From assembly GCF_016702655.1 (NCBI RefSeq), contig NZ_JADJDO010000016.1, forward strand, positions 1-64,000: 64,000 nucleotides of DNA. The letters are read 5' to 3'. The DNA comes from Ideonella sp. Its GTDB lineage: Bacteria; Pseudomonadota; Gammaproteobacteria; Burkholderiales; Burkholderiaceae_C. The translations under genes were made by a program, and so were the position numbers. Below, piece by piece: positions 49,424 through 58,938 of the stretch. The notes below the pieces were generated by a model. It saw only the letters and a list, made by a program, of their open reading frames with translations. It made no database searches and had not been told where the DNA came from. Within the stretch, counting starts at the first letter, position 1. Each line of letters starts with the position of its first letter.

Positions 49424-50323
49424 ATGGTCACCAAGAAACCCAAGGGCCTCGGCCTCGGCCTCGAAGCGCTGCTCGGACCCAAGGTCAGGGACCTGGCCCC
49501 TGGCGGGCCCGGCGGCGACGCGCCCAGCGTGCTCGCGCTGGCGCAGCTGCAGCCCGGCCGCTACCAGCCGCGCACGCGCATGGACGAAGGCTCGCTGTAC
49601 GAACTTGCCGAGAGCATCAAGAGCCAGGGCATCATGCAGCCAGTGCTGGTGCGGCCGTTGACGGGCGGGCGCTACGAGATCATCGCCGGCGAACGGCGCT
49701 TTCGAGCCGCGGCGCTGGCCGGCCTGACCGAACTGCCGGTGCTGGTGCGCGACGTGCCCGACGAGACGGCTGCGGTGATGGCGCTGATCGAGAACATCCA
49801 GCGCGAGAACCTGAATCCGCTCGAGGAGGCGCAGGGACTGCAGCGCCTGACGCAGGAGTTCGGGCTCACGCACGAGGACGCGGCCAAGGCCGTCGGCCGC
49901 TCGCGCAGCGCGGCCAGCAACCTGCTGCGCCTGCTCAACCTGGCCGAGCCGGTGCAGCAGATGCTCATCGCCGGCGACCTCGACATGGGCCATGCGCGCG
50001 CGCTGCTCGCGCTCGACAAGGCCCACCAGATCACGCACGCCACCGAAGTCGTGGCACGCAAGCTGAGCGTGCGCGAGACCGAGAAGCGCGTGGCACGCGC
50101 GACAAGCGGCAACGGGCGCCAGCAGACGCTGCTGCGCGTCAAGCAGGCGAAGTCGCGCGACATCGCGCGCCTCGAGGAAGAGCTGTCCGACCTGCTGACG
50201 GCAGCGGTCGAGATCCGCGTCAGGAAGCGGGGTCGGCAGGGCGAGCAGGGCGAGGTGACGATCGCGTTCGCATCGCTCGACGAACTCAACGGTCTGATCG
50301 AGAAGTTGCGTCCGGCGCGCTGA
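49424..50323 (+). CDS. parB: Chromosome-partitioning protein ParB
   Basis: A 299-residue ParB/Spo0J. The N-terminus KPKGLGLGLEALLG is the ParA-interacting tail. The CTPase domain holds GIMQPVLVRPL, EIIAGERRFRAAALAG and ENIQRENLNPLEEAQG. The HTH domain (LTHEDAAKAVGRSRSAASNL) binds parS, and the C-terminus dimerises. ParB loads on the parS sites in mnmG and rsmG, slides and recruits ParA. The last 38 nt overlap the convergent MFS gene. Confidence 0.97.
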   Translation: MVTKKPKGLGLGLEALLGPKVRDLAPGGPGGDAPSVLALAQLQPGRYQPRTRMDEGSLYELAESIKSQGIMQPVLVRPLTGGRYEIIAGERRFRAAALAGLTELPVLVRDVPDETAAVMALIENIQRENLNPLEEAQGLQRLTQEFGLTHEDAAKAVGRSRSAASNLLRLLNLAEPVQQMLIAGDLDMGHARALLALDKAHQITHATEVVARKLSVRETEKRVARATSGNGRQQTLLRVKQAKSRDIARLEEELSDLLTAAVEIRVRKRGRQGEQGEVTIAFASLDELNGLIEKLRPAR

Positions 50324-51485
50324 ACTGGCGGCGGCGCTGCAGCGCCAGCCAGGCCAGCGCGGCGCTCACCAGCGCCAGTGGCATCAGCGAGCCGACGTTG
50401 AGCCAGGCCCAACCCCGGGTCGTGATCAGCGCGCCCGATGCGAACGAGCTCAATGCCATGGTCGAGAACACGCAGAAGTCCATCGCGCCCTGGGCCTTGT
50501 TTTTCTCCTCGGGCCGGTAGGCCGAGGTGAGCAGGGTCGTGCCGCCGGTGTAGAGAAAGTTCCAGCCCACGCCGAGCAGGAACAGCGCGGACAGGAACTG
50601 CATCAGGTCGACGCCGCTCAGCGCCACCGCGACGCAGGCAAAGTTCAGCAGCGCGCCGACCGCCATCACCGGCAACTCGCCGAAACGGCGGATCAGGTGG
50701 CCGGTGAAGAAGCTCGGCACGAACATGCCGAGCACATGCCACTCGAGAACCAGCGCCGCGCTCTCGAAAGGGTGGCTGCACTGTGCCATCGCGATTGGCG
50801 TGGCGGCCATCAGCAGGTTCATCACGCCATAGCCGAGTGCCGAGGCCGCCACCGCGACGATGAACACCGGTTGCCTGGCAATCTGCGCCAGTGGCCGGCC
50901 GCTGGAGGCGCCCGGTGGCGGCGCCACATGGGCCTCGAAGCGGATCAGCGACAGTGCGGCCAGCGAGAGCAGGGCCACGGCGACCAGGGCCAGATATGCG
51001 CCGGCAAATGGCACCGGCAGCAGCGAGCGCGTGGCACTCGCCAGGTTCGGGCCGGCGAAGGCGCCGACGATGCCGCCCGCGAGCACGAGCGAGATCGCGC
51101 GCTCGCGAAATGCCGGTGCGACGAGTTCCGGTCCTGCAAACCGGTACAGCGAGCCATTGGCAGCATAGAAGCCTGCGACCAGCGTGGCGACGACGAGCAG
51201 CCAGAAGTCCTGCGTTGCCGCGGCGTAGGCGCACAGCGCGGCCGACAGCGCGCCGACAACGAGCCCGATCTGGAACGAGCGTTTGCGCCCGACGCGTGCC
51301 TGCAAGTGCGCGACCGGCAGCGTCGAGAGCGCGCTGCCCACGACGTAGCCGGTGACGGGCAGCGTCGCGAGCCAGCCCTGCGGTGCGAGCGCAAGGCCGA
51401 CGAGACCGTTGATGGCGATGAAGACGACGTTGTTGGTGAGCAGCAGGCCTTGGCACAAGGCGAGCAGCCAGAGGTTCCGGTTCAT
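50286..51485 (-). CDS. MFS transporter
   Basis: A 399-residue major facilitator with about 12 TM helices. The N-terminal half has WLLALCQGLLLTNNVVFIAI and the loop-2 motif ARVGRKRSFQIGLVVGALSA; the second half has EWHVLGMFVPSFFTGHLIRR and YRPEEKNKAQGAMDFCVFST. It resembles the MFS group next to DHA1-like drug/metabolite exporters, but the substrate cannot be inferred. It runs toward parB and overlaps it tail to tail by 38 nt, so antisense transcript effects are possible. Confidence 0.9.
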   Translation of the reverse strand: MNRNLWLLALCQGLLLTNNVVFIAINGLVGLALAPQGWLATLPVTGYVVGSALSTLPVAHLQARVGRKRSFQIGLVVGALSAALCAYAAATQDFWLLVVATLVAGFYAANGSLYRFAGPELVAPAFRERAISLVLAGGIVGAFAGPNLASATRSLLPVPFAGAYLALVAVALLSLAALSLIRFEAHVAPPPGASSGRPLAQIARQPVFIVAVAASALGYGVMNLLMAATPIAMAQCSHPFESAALVLEWHVLGMFVPSFFTGHLIRRFGELPVMAVGALLNFACVAVALSGVDLMQFLSALFLLGVGWNFLYTGGTTLLTSAYRPEEKNKAQGAMDFCVFSTMALSSFASGALITTRGWAWLNVGSLMPLALVSAALAWLALQRRRQFSAPDATSRSDR

Positions 51486-51865
51486 GCCCGGATCATCGCA
51501 TTCGGCAACGCAGGGACACGTCGCGTGTCAACCGCAACCCAGGGGTGCAACGTTGTTGATGGCAGACGTGCGGAACTTCACGCGCCAATGGCACTCGACT
51601 TCCGGGATGATGAGTTCCACGCCATGCGGGGTCGAGCGGGTGCCGATATGCTTGCACAGGCGCGCGTGAACAAGGCCTTGATCGCTGCTCTTTTTGGTCG
51701 GTTGCGCGTGGCGCCGTTGGACGAAGCTGGAGACCAGACGCATCGCTGACTGCAAGGAAAGCTCTGATGGAGCCCGATCCGCCCCGGGCCGGACTTCACC
51801 AGAACTTCCCAGACGTCGGCAGGGCATCCTCCCTGCCTGCGCCCTCGGCAAGACCGGAGGTCAGC
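51486..51865. other. Intergenic region upstream of prkA
   Basis: 380 nt between the MFS gene start and prkA. Short open frames exist on both strands (for example 51528-51851 on the minus strand), but none has a recognised domain or a ribosome site, and codon use is not consistent. It should hold divergent promoters for the MFS gene and the prkA operon. ACCGGAGG just before prkA is its ribosome site. Confidence 0.4.
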
Positions 51866-53788
51866 ATGGACATCATCAGCAACTTCACCGCGCGCTACGA
51901 GCGCACGCGCGAAGAGGAACTCTCGCTCGAGGACTACCTCGCCGAATGCAAGCGCAACCCGCTCGCCTACGCCACCGCGTCGGAGCGCATGCTCAAGGCG
52001 ATCGGCGAGCCGCAGACCGTCGATACGCGCAACGACCCGCGCCTGTCGCGCATCTTCGCCAACAAGGTCATCCGGCGCTACCCGGCGTTCGCCGAGTTCT
52101 ACGGCATGGAAGACGCGATCGAGCAGGTCGTGAGCTTCTTTCGCCATGCCGCGCAGGGGCTCGAGGAAAGAAAGCAGATCCTGTACCTGCTCGGCCCGGT
52201 GGGCGGCGGCAAGAGCTCGATCGCCGAGCGCTTGAAGCAGTTGATGCAGGACGTGCCCTTCTACGCCATCAAAGGCTCGCCGGTCAACGAGTCGCCGCTC
52301 GGCCTGTTCGACGCGGTCGAGGACGGGCCGATCCTGGAGAAGGAGTACGGCATCCCGGTGCGCTATCTCAACCGTATCCTCTCGCCCTGGGCGGTGAAGC
52401 GCCTCGAGGAATTCGGCGGCGACATCCGCAAGTTCAAGGTCGTCAAGCGCCACCCGTCGATCCTCAAGCAGATCGGCATCTCCAAGACCGAGCCCGGTGA
52501 CGAGAACAACCAGGACATCTCGGCGCTGACCGGCAAGGTCGACATCCGCAAGCTCGAGACCTACGCCCAGGACGACCCCGACGCCTACAGCTATTCCGGC
52601 GGGCTGTGCCTGGCCAACCAGGGCCTGCTCGAGTTCGTCGAGATGTTCAAGGCGCCGATCAAGGTGCTGCATCCGCTGCTCACCGCGACCCAGGAGGGCA
52701 ACTTCAAGGGCACCGAGGGGTTCGGCGCGATCCCCTTCGACGGCATCGTGCTCGCGCACAGCAACGAGAGCGAGTGGAAGGCGTTTCGCAACAACAAGAA
52801 CAACGAGGCCTTCCTCGACCGCATCTACATCGTCAAGGTGCCCTACTGCCTGCGCGTCAGCGAGGAGGTCAAGATCTACGAGAAGCTGCTGCGCAACTCG
52901 TCGCTCGCCAACGCCACCTGCGCGCCGGGGACCTTGAAGATGATGAGCCAGCTCGCCGTGCTGACGCGCCTGAAGGAGCCGGAGAACTCGTCGCTCTACT
53001 CCAAGATGCTGGTCTACGACGGCGAGAACCTGAAGGACACCGACCCGCGCGCCAAGAGCTACCAAGAGTACCGCGACTACGCCGGTGTCGACGAAGGCAT
53101 GAGCGGGTTGTCGACGCGCTTCGCGTTCAAGATCCTGTCCAAGGTCTTCAACTTCGACAGCACCGAAGTCGCCGCGAATCCGGTGCACCTGATGTACGTC
53201 CTCGAACAGCAGATCGAGCGCGAGCAGTTTGCTCCCGAGACCGAGCAGAAGTACCTGGCCTTCATCAAGGAGCACCTGGCGGTCAAGTACGCCGAGTTCA
53301 TCGGCAAGGAGATCCAGACCGCCTACCTCGAGAGCTACAGCGAGTACGGGCAGAACATCTTCGACCGCTACGTGACCTACGCCGACTACTGGATCCAGGA
53401 TCAGGAGTACCGCGACACCGACACCGGCGAAGTGTTCGACCGCGGCTCGCTGAACGCCGAGCTCGAGAAGATCGAGAAGCCGGCCGGCATTTCCAACCCC
53501 AAGGACTTCCGCAACGAGATCGTCAACTTCGTGCTGCGCGCGCGCGCCAACAACGCCGGCAACAACCCGGCCTGGACGAGCTACGAGAAGCTGCGCACGG
53601 TGATCGAGAAGAAGATGTTCTCCAACACCGAGGAGCTGCTGCCGGTGATCAGCTTCAACGCCAAGGCGAGCGCCGACGAGGCGCGCAAGCACGAGGATTT
53701 CGTGAACCGCATGGTCGACAAGGGCTACACGCCCAAGCAGGTTCGTCTGCTTTGCGAGTGGTACCTGAGAGTCCGAAAGAGCAGTTGA
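51866..53788 (+). CDS. prkA: PrkA family serine protein kinase
   Basis: A 640-residue PrkA: an AAA-like ATPase/kinase with GPVGGGKSSIAERLKQLM (P-loop), the FGAIPFDGIVLAHSNESEW block and a C-terminal cyclic-AMP-kinase-like region (KQVRLLCEWYLR at the end). In enterobacteria the homologue YeaG acts with YeaH in starvation and nitrogen-stress survival. GGAGG stands seven bases before the ATG at 51866. It is the first gene of the prkA-yeaH-spoVR operon, which is widely conserved even in non-spore-formers. Confidence 0.95.
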   Translation: MDIISNFTARYERTREEELSLEDYLAECKRNPLAYATASERMLKAIGEPQTVDTRNDPRLSRIFANKVIRRYPAFAEFYGMEDAIEQVVSFFRHAAQGLEERKQILYLLGPVGGGKSSIAERLKQLMQDVPFYAIKGSPVNESPLGLFDAVEDGPILEKEYGIPVRYLNRILSPWAVKRLEEFGGDIRKFKVVKRHPSILKQIGISKTEPGDENNQDISALTGKVDIRKLETYAQDDPDAYSYSGGLCLANQGLLEFVEMFKAPIKVLHPLLTATQEGNFKGTEGFGAIPFDGIVLAHSNESEWKAFRNNKNNEAFLDRIYIVKVPYCLRVSEEVKIYEKLLRNSSLANATCAPGTLKMMSQLAVLTRLKEPENSSLYSKMLVYDGENLKDTDPRAKSYQEYRDYAGVDEGMSGLSTRFAFKILSKVFNFDSTEVAANPVHLMYVLEQQIEREQFAPETEQKYLAFIKEHLAVKYAEFIGKEIQTAYLESYSEYGQNIFDRYVTYADYWIQDQEYRDTDTGEVFDRGSLNAELEKIEKPAGISNPKDFRNEIVNFVLRARANNAGNNPAWTSYEKLRTVIEKKMFSNTEELLPVISFNAKASADEARKHEDFVNRMVDKGYTPKQVRLLCEWYLRVRKSS

Positions 53789-53912
53789 TGACGACCCCTC
53801 GTTCGACGAGTACGTCGGCCGATCCCCAGGGGCCGCGCAGGGGCCCCTTCGTGGCCCCGGGATGCGGGCCGGCTTGGGGCAGCCCGGCGTTCGGCCTGCG
53901 CGGAGTCGTGTG

Positions 53913-55193
53913 ATGGCCCTTCAGTCCATCATCGATCGCAGGCTGGCGGGCAAGAACAAGTCGATCGGCAACCGCGAGCGATTCCTGCGTCGCCACAAGG
54001 AGCAGATTCGCGAGGCGGTCAAGCGCGCGGTCGACGGGCGCGGCATCCGCGACATGGAGCAGGGCGAAGACATTCGGATTCCGAAGCGCGACATCGCCGA
54101 GCCGGTGTTCGGCCATGGCCCCGGCGGCCGGCGCGAGACGGTCCATCCGGGCAATCAGGATTACGTACGCGGCGACCGCATTGCCCGGCCCAAGGGCGGC
54201 GCGGGCGGCTCCGGCAAGGGCCAGGCGAGCGACTCCGGCGAGGGCGACGACGACTTTGTCTTCCACCTGACCAAGGAAGAGTTCATGCAGGTCTTCTTCG
54301 ACGACCTGGCGCTGCCCAACCTGGAGCGCACCCAGCTCGCCGAAGTGCCCGAGTACAAGACCCATCGGGCCGGCTTCACGAGCGACGGCAATCCGAGCAA
54401 CCTGCATGTGCTGCGCTCGATGCGCGGCGCGATCGGGCGCCGCATTGCCGTCGGCGCCGGCTCGCGGCGCGAGCTGCATCACCTGGAAGAGCATCTGGCG
54501 CACCTGCGCAGGCACCCCGAGCCGAATCCGCATCTGCGCGAAATCGCGCGCCTGGAGCTGCAGATCGCGCAGCTGCGGGCGCGCCTCGCGCGCATCCCCT
54601 ATCTCGACCCGTTCGACCTGCGCTACCGCAGCCGCGTGCGCGTGCCGGTGCCCACGGCCAAGGCGGTGATGTTCTGCCTGATGGACGTGTCGGGTTCGAT
54701 GGATGAGTCGCGCAAGGACCTGGCCAAGCGCTTCTTCATCCTGCTCTATCTCTTCTTGACGCGCCATTACGACAAGATCGACATCGTCTTCATCCGGCAC
54801 CACACGCAGGCGCAGGAAGTCGACGAGCAGAACTTCTTCCACGCCACCGAGACCGGCGGCACGGTCGTCTCGAGCGCGCTCGAGTTGATGGCCGAGATCG
54901 CCCGTGCACGCTATCCGCGCGGCGAGTGGAACATCTACGGCGCTCAGGCAAGCGACGGCGACAACTGGCATCACGACAGCGGCCGCTGCCGCAGCCTGCT
55001 CGCCGAGACGCTGCTGCCGCTATGCCGCTACTACGCCTACCTGCAGGTCGCCGAAGAAGAGCAGAACCTGTGGGAGGAGTTCACCCAGGTCGCTGCCGAG
55101 ACCAAGCACTTTGCGATGCGCAAGGTCACCGAGGCGGCCCAGATCTACCCGGTGTTCCGCGAGCTGTTCAAGAAGGAAGGGGCGCCGACATGA
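53913..55193 (+). CDS. yeaH: YeaH/YhbH family protein (DUF444)
   Basis: A 426-residue DUF444 protein. The N-terminus (IGNRERFLRRHKEQIREAVK) is followed by a Gly/Ser/Asp-rich linker (about 90-125) and a C-terminal von Willebrand A-like domain with the MIDAS signature FCLMDVSGSMDESRKDLAKR and ETGGTVVSSALELM. It probably binds a metal and partners with PrkA. GGAG stands upstream of the ATG at 53913. The stop codon overlaps the ATG of a 22-codon mini-ORF, which in turn overlaps the spoVR start. Confidence 0.95.
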   Translation: MALQSIIDRRLAGKNKSIGNRERFLRRHKEQIREAVKRAVDGRGIRDMEQGEDIRIPKRDIAEPVFGHGPGGRRETVHPGNQDYVRGDRIARPKGGAGGSGKGQASDSGEGDDDFVFHLTKEEFMQVFFDDLALPNLERTQLAEVPEYKTHRAGFTSDGNPSNLHVLRSMRGAIGRRIAVGAGSRRELHHLEEHLAHLRRHPEPNPHLREIARLELQIAQLRARLARIPYLDPFDLRYRSRVRVPVPTAKAVMFCLMDVSGSMDESRKDLAKRFFILLYLFLTRHYDKIDIVFIRHHTQAQEVDEQNFFHATETGGTVVSSALELMAEIARARYPRGEWNIYGAQASDGDNWHHDSGRCRSLLAETLLPLCRYYAYLQVAEEEQNLWEEFTQVAAETKHFAMRKVTEAAQIYPVFRELFKKEGAPT

Positions 55194-55258
55194 GCCGCCG
55201 CCCGGCCGCTCCGAAGGTGGCTCGCGCCGCAGTGCGACGCACGGAGGCTTCACGATGA
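55190..55258 (+). repeat. 22-codon mini-ORF repeat, copy 2, between yeaH and spoVR
   Basis: The ATG overlaps the yeaH TGA, and its own TGA overlaps the spoVR ATG (ATGA at both junctions). It encodes MSRRPAAPKVARAAVRRTEA... and carries ACGGAGGCTTCACG, a good ribosome site for spoVR. The near copy at 30985-31053 keeps most codons, with changes at several third positions. It may be a coupling leader with a fixed sequence or a dispersed repeat read through by chance. Confidence 0.65.
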
Positions 55259-56793
55259 GCCTGCAGTTCATGCTGCCACTGGCGACGCGCCCGGCCGAGC
55301 CCCTGCCATCGCCCAGCGACTGGTCGTTCGAGCTCATCGAGCGCTATCACGACGCGATCCGCCAGACCGCGGCGCGCTACGACCTCGACACCTATCCGAA
55401 CCAGCTGGAGGTCATCACCGCCGAGCAGATGATGGATGCCTACGCGTCGATCGGCATGCCGGTGAACTACCGCCACTGGAGCTACGGCAAGGAGTTCATC
55501 GCCACCGAGAAGAACTATCGCCGCGGCTACATGGGCCTGGCCTACGAGATCGTCATCAATTCGAATCCCTGCATCGCCTACCTGATGGAGGAGAACACGA
55601 TGGCGATGCAGGCGCTCGTCATCGCCCATGCCGCGTACGGCCACAACAGCTTCTTCAAGGGCAACTACCTGTTCAAGATGTGGACCGACGCGTCGTCGAT
55701 CATCGACTACCTGGTCTACGCAAAGAACTTTGTTGCCGACTGCGAGGAGCGCCACGGCCTCGATGCGGTCGAGGAACTGCTCGACAGTTGCCATGCGCTG
55801 ATGAACCACGGCGTCGACCGCTACCGCCGGCCCGGCAAGCTCTCGCTGGCGCAGGAGAAGCTGCGCCGCGAGGAGCGCGAAGCCTATGCGCAGCAGCAGA
55901 TCAACGACCTCTGGCGCACGCTGCCGAAGAAGGCCGGCCGGGCGGCCGAGGAGGCGCAGGCCAGGCGCTTCCCCGAGGAGCCGCAGGAGAACATCCTGTA
56001 TTTCATCGAGAAGAACGCGCCGCTGCTCGAACCCTGGCAGCGCGAGGTCGTTCGCATCGTGCGCAAGGTGGCGCAGTACTTCTACCCGCAGCGCCAGACG
56101 CAGGTGATGAACGAAGGCTGGGCCACGTTCTGGCACCACCGCCTGCTCAACCAGATGTACGACGACGGCTACCTCGCCGACGGGATGATGATCGAGTGGC
56201 TGAAGTCGCACACCAACGTGATCTACCAGCCGCCGGTGGGGCACAAGGCCTACAACGGCATCAATCCGTACGCGCTGGGCTTTGCGATGTACAGCGACAT
56301 CCTGCGCATCTGCGAAGCGCCGACCGACGAAGACCGGGCCTGGTTTCCCGACATCGCCGGCCAGCCCTGGCTGCCGACGCTTGACCACGCGATGCGCAAC
56401 TACAAGGACGAGAGCTTCATCGGCCAGTTCCTCTCGCCGCAACTGATGCGCGAGCTGCGCCTGTTCGCGATCGTCGACGACGAGCGCCAGAAGGAGCTCG
56501 AGGTCTCGGCGATCCACGACGAGGCGGGCTATCGGCGCGTGCGCGAGGCGCTCGCCAAGCAGTACGACCTGGGCAGTCGCGAACCCAACATCCAGGTCTG
56601 GAGCGTCAACCTGCGCGGCGACCGCGCGTTGACCTTGCACCACACCCAGCACAACGGCCGGCCGCTCGGCGACAGTGCACAAGAGGTGCTCAAGCATGTC
56701 GCGCGTCTGTGGGGTTTTGGCGTGCACCTCGAGAGCGTCGACGCCGCTGGCAACGTCAGCAAACGCTGGTCGGTCGCCGGTCCGGCGCAGTGA
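55255..56793 (+). CDS. spoVR: SpoVR family protein
   Basis: A 512-residue SpoVR (YcgB). Landmarks are the RRGYMGLAYEIVINSNPCIA block, ENTMAMQALVIAHAAYGHNS (conserved His/Asn), MNEGWATFWHHRLLNQMYDD and GINPYALGFAMYSDI. The name comes from Bacillus cortex formation, but the protein is common in Gram-negatives, in a three-gene unit with prkA and yeaH whose role is tied to stress survival; the mechanism is unproven. ATG 55255 is set by the ATGA overlap with the mini-ORF and the GGAGG upstream. Confidence 0.95.
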   Translation: MSLQFMLPLATRPAEPLPSPSDWSFELIERYHDAIRQTAARYDLDTYPNQLEVITAEQMMDAYASIGMPVNYRHWSYGKEFIATEKNYRRGYMGLAYEIVINSNPCIAYLMEENTMAMQALVIAHAAYGHNSFFKGNYLFKMWTDASSIIDYLVYAKNFVADCEERHGLDAVEELLDSCHALMNHGVDRYRRPGKLSLAQEKLRREEREAYAQQQINDLWRTLPKKAGRAAEEAQARRFPEEPQENILYFIEKNAPLLEPWQREVVRIVRKVAQYFYPQRQTQVMNEGWATFWHHRLLNQMYDDGYLADGMMIEWLKSHTNVIYQPPVGHKAYNGINPYALGFAMYSDILRICEAPTDEDRAWFPDIAGQPWLPTLDHAMRNYKDESFIGQFLSPQLMRELRLFAIVDDERQKELEVSAIHDEAGYRRVREALAKQYDLGSREPNIQVWSVNLRGDRALTLHHTQHNGRPLGDSAQEVLKHVARLWGFGVHLESVDAAGNVSKRWSVAGPAQ

Positions 56794-56860
56794 CGACCGC
56801 CAGCTTGTTGCGCTCGCGGCCCGCACGTGGCCGCCCGGCGCCGGCTGAGGCGCGCGCCGG

Positions 56861-58288
56861 CTACCAGGCGAAGATCTTGCCCGGGTTCATGATGTTCTTC
56901 GGGTCGAGCGCGCGCTTGACCGCGCGCATCATCGCGACCGCGCCTTCGCCGGCCTCCTCGACCAGAAAACCCATCTTGTGCAGGCCGATGCCGTGTTCGC
57001 CGGTGCAGGTTCCCTCGAGCGCGATCGCGCGCCTGACCATGCGTTCGCTCATGGCCTCGGCCAGCGCACGCTCGCCCGCGTCGCCGTCCTTGACCAGATA
57101 GGCGAGGTGAAAGTTGCCGTCGCCGACATGGCCGACGATGTAGTAGGGCAGGCCGGTCGCGTCGGCGTCGGCCACCGAGGCATCGATGATCTCGGCCAGG
57201 CGCGAGATCGGCACGCAGGTATCGGTCGTCACGGAGCGGCAGCCGGGGTTGGTCTGCATGCCGGCGAAGTAGGCCTTGTGGCGCGCCGTCCACAGCCGCG
57301 TGCGCTCCTCTGGCGTGCTCGCCCATTCAAAGTCCTCGCCGCCCATCTCGGTGGCGACGGACTGCACGGTCTCGGCCTGCTCACGCACCGACGCCGGGCT
57401 GCCGTGAAACTCCATCAGCAGCATCGGCGACTCGCGCAATCCGAGCTTGCTCTGCGCGTTGACCGCCCGCACCGCATTCACGTCGAGCAATTCGCAGCGC
57501 GCGATCGGCACGCCGAGCTGGATGATCTGGATCGTCGTGTTCACCGCCGCCGCGATGTCGGCGAAGTGGCAGATCGCGGCGCTCACCGCCTCGGGCAGCG
57601 GGTAGAGCTTCAAGGTCACCTCGGTGATCACGCCCAGCGTCCCCTCGCTGCCGACGAAGAGCCGCGTCAGGTCGTAGCCGGCGGATGATTTGCGTGCCCG
57701 CGTGCCGGTGTGGATCACCTCGCCGCTGGCGGTGACGACCGTCAGGCCGAGCACGTTCTCGCGCATCGTCCCGTAGCGCACAGCGTTGGTCCCGCTCGCA
57801 CGCGTCGCGGCCATGCCGCCCAGGCTCGCGTTGGCGCCCGGGTCGATCGGGAAGAACAGGCCCGTGTCGCGGATCTCCCGGTTGAGCTGCTCGCGCGTCA
57901 CGCCGGCCTGCACGGTCACGGTCAGGTCCTCCGGATTGAGGCGCACGATGCCGGTCATGCCCGACACGTCGACGCTGATGCCGCCCTGCACCGCGAGCAG
58001 ATGGCCCTCGAGCGACGAGCCGGTGCCGTAGGGAATCACCGGTATCGAATGCTCGCTTGCAAGGCGCACCACCGCCGCGACCTCTTCGGTGCTCTCGCAG
58101 AACACCACCACCTCGGGGGGCGTGGTCGGGTAGGGCGACTCGTCGCGTCCGTGCTGTTCGCGCACCGCGGCGGCGGTCGTGAAGCGCGCGCCGAAGCTTG
58201 CCTTCAGCGCCGATAGCATTGCCTCGGGCGCAGGGCGAAGCTCGAATTGCGGCAGCACATGGGTTGGAACGGGTGCGTTCATGGGCAT
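56861..58288 (-). CDS. FAD-linked oxidase, probably D-lactate dehydrogenase type
   Basis: A 475-residue FAD_binding_4/FAD-oxidase_C protein of the GlcD/Dld group. The FAD-binding region reads SIPVIPYGTGSSLEGHLLAV, and FFPIDPGANASLGGMAATRA lies further on. The C-terminal domain has YYIVGHVGDGNFHLAYLV and CTGEHGIGLHKMGFL, the metal/substrate His cluster seen in D-lactate and glycolate oxidases. It oxidises a 2-hydroxy acid and passes electrons to quinone or cytochrome. The gene reads away from the cobalamin adenosyltransferase, with 56 nt between the two starts. Start at ATG 58288, or six bases later. Confidence 0.92.
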   Translation of the reverse strand: MPMNAPVPTHVLPQFELRPAPEAMLSALKASFGARFTTAAAVREQHGRDESPYPTTPPEVVVFCESTEEVAAVVRLASEHSIPVIPYGTGSSLEGHLLAVQGGISVDVSGMTGIVRLNPEDLTVTVQAGVTREQLNREIRDTGLFFPIDPGANASLGGMAATRASGTNAVRYGTMRENVLGLTVVTASGEVIHTGTRARKSSAGYDLTRLFVGSEGTLGVITEVTLKLYPLPEAVSAAICHFADIAAAVNTTIQIIQLGVPIARCELLDVNAVRAVNAQSKLGLRESPMLLMEFHGSPASVREQAETVQSVATEMGGEDFEWASTPEERTRLWTARHKAYFAGMQTNPGCRSVTTDTCVPISRLAEIIDASVADADATGLPYYIVGHVGDGNFHLAYLVKDGDAGERALAEAMSERMVRRAIALEGTCTGEHGIGLHKMGFLVEEAGEGAVAMMRAVKRALDPKNIMNPGKIFAW

Positions 58289-58344
58289 CTCCGCGAGTCG
58301 GGGACCATTCTAGAGGCCCTCGATCGCCCTGCTAGCATCTGCGA

Positions 58345-58923
58345 ATGGCGAACCGGCTGACGCAGATCGCGACCCGCACCGGAGACGACGGCACGACCGG
58401 GCTCGGCGACGGCACGCGCGTGCCCAAGAGCCATGCGCGCGTGCAAGCGATGGGCGATGTCGACGAGCTGAACTCGATGCTCGGCCTGCTGCTCGCCGAG
58501 CCGCTGCCCGAGGACGTACGCGAGCTGCTGGTTGTCATCCAGCACGAGCTCTTCAACCTGGGCGGCGAGCTCTCGATCCCGGGCTTCGAGCTCCTGAAGG
58601 ACGCCGCCGTCGGGCGCCTGGACGAAGCGCTCGCGCACTACAACGCGACGCTGCCGCGGCTCAAGGAGTTCATCCTCCCGGCCGGCACGCGCAGCGCGGC
58701 GATCGCGCATGTCGCGCGCACGATCGCGCGCCGCGCCGAACGCTCTCTCGTCGCGCTCGGCGGCGCCGAGGCGGTGCGCGACGCGCCGCGCCAGTACCTG
58801 AACCGCCTGTCGGACCTGCTGTTCGTGCTCGCGCGCGTGCTCAACCGCGCCAACCTCGACGGCCTGGGCGGCGACGACGTCTACTGGCGCAGCGAGAAGC
58901 TGGCGCGCGACGGGGGCGGCTGA
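58345..58923 (+). CDS. PduO-type cob(I)alamin adenosyltransferase
   Basis: A 192-residue ATR. The ATP-binding motif TRTGDDGTTGLGDGTRVPKS is at the N-terminus, followed by GDVDELNSMLGLLL, and the C-terminal helix holds RRAERSLVALGG and LNRLSDLLFVLARVLNR, with RLSD(L/F)LF diagnostic of the PduO type. It converts cob(I)alamin and ATP to adenosylcobalamin. The window also has B12-dependent metH, but AdoCbl serves other enzymes. TAGCAT at 58332-58337 is too close to the ATG to be a sure -10. Confidence 0.94.
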   Translation: MANRLTQIATRTGDDGTTGLGDGTRVPKSHARVQAMGDVDELNSMLGLLLAEPLPEDVRELLVVIQHELFNLGGELSIPGFELLKDAAVGRLDEALAHYNATLPRLKEFILPAGTRSAAIAHVARTIARRAERSLVALGGAEAVRDAPRQYLNRLSDLLFVLARVLNRANLDGLGGDDVYWRSEKLARDGGG

Positions 58924-58938
58924 GCCTCAACGTTTCGG

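Noticed and set aside
51528..51851. Possible small gene upstream of prkA
   Set aside because: No ribosome site, no domain and mixed codon pattern; treated as intergenic.
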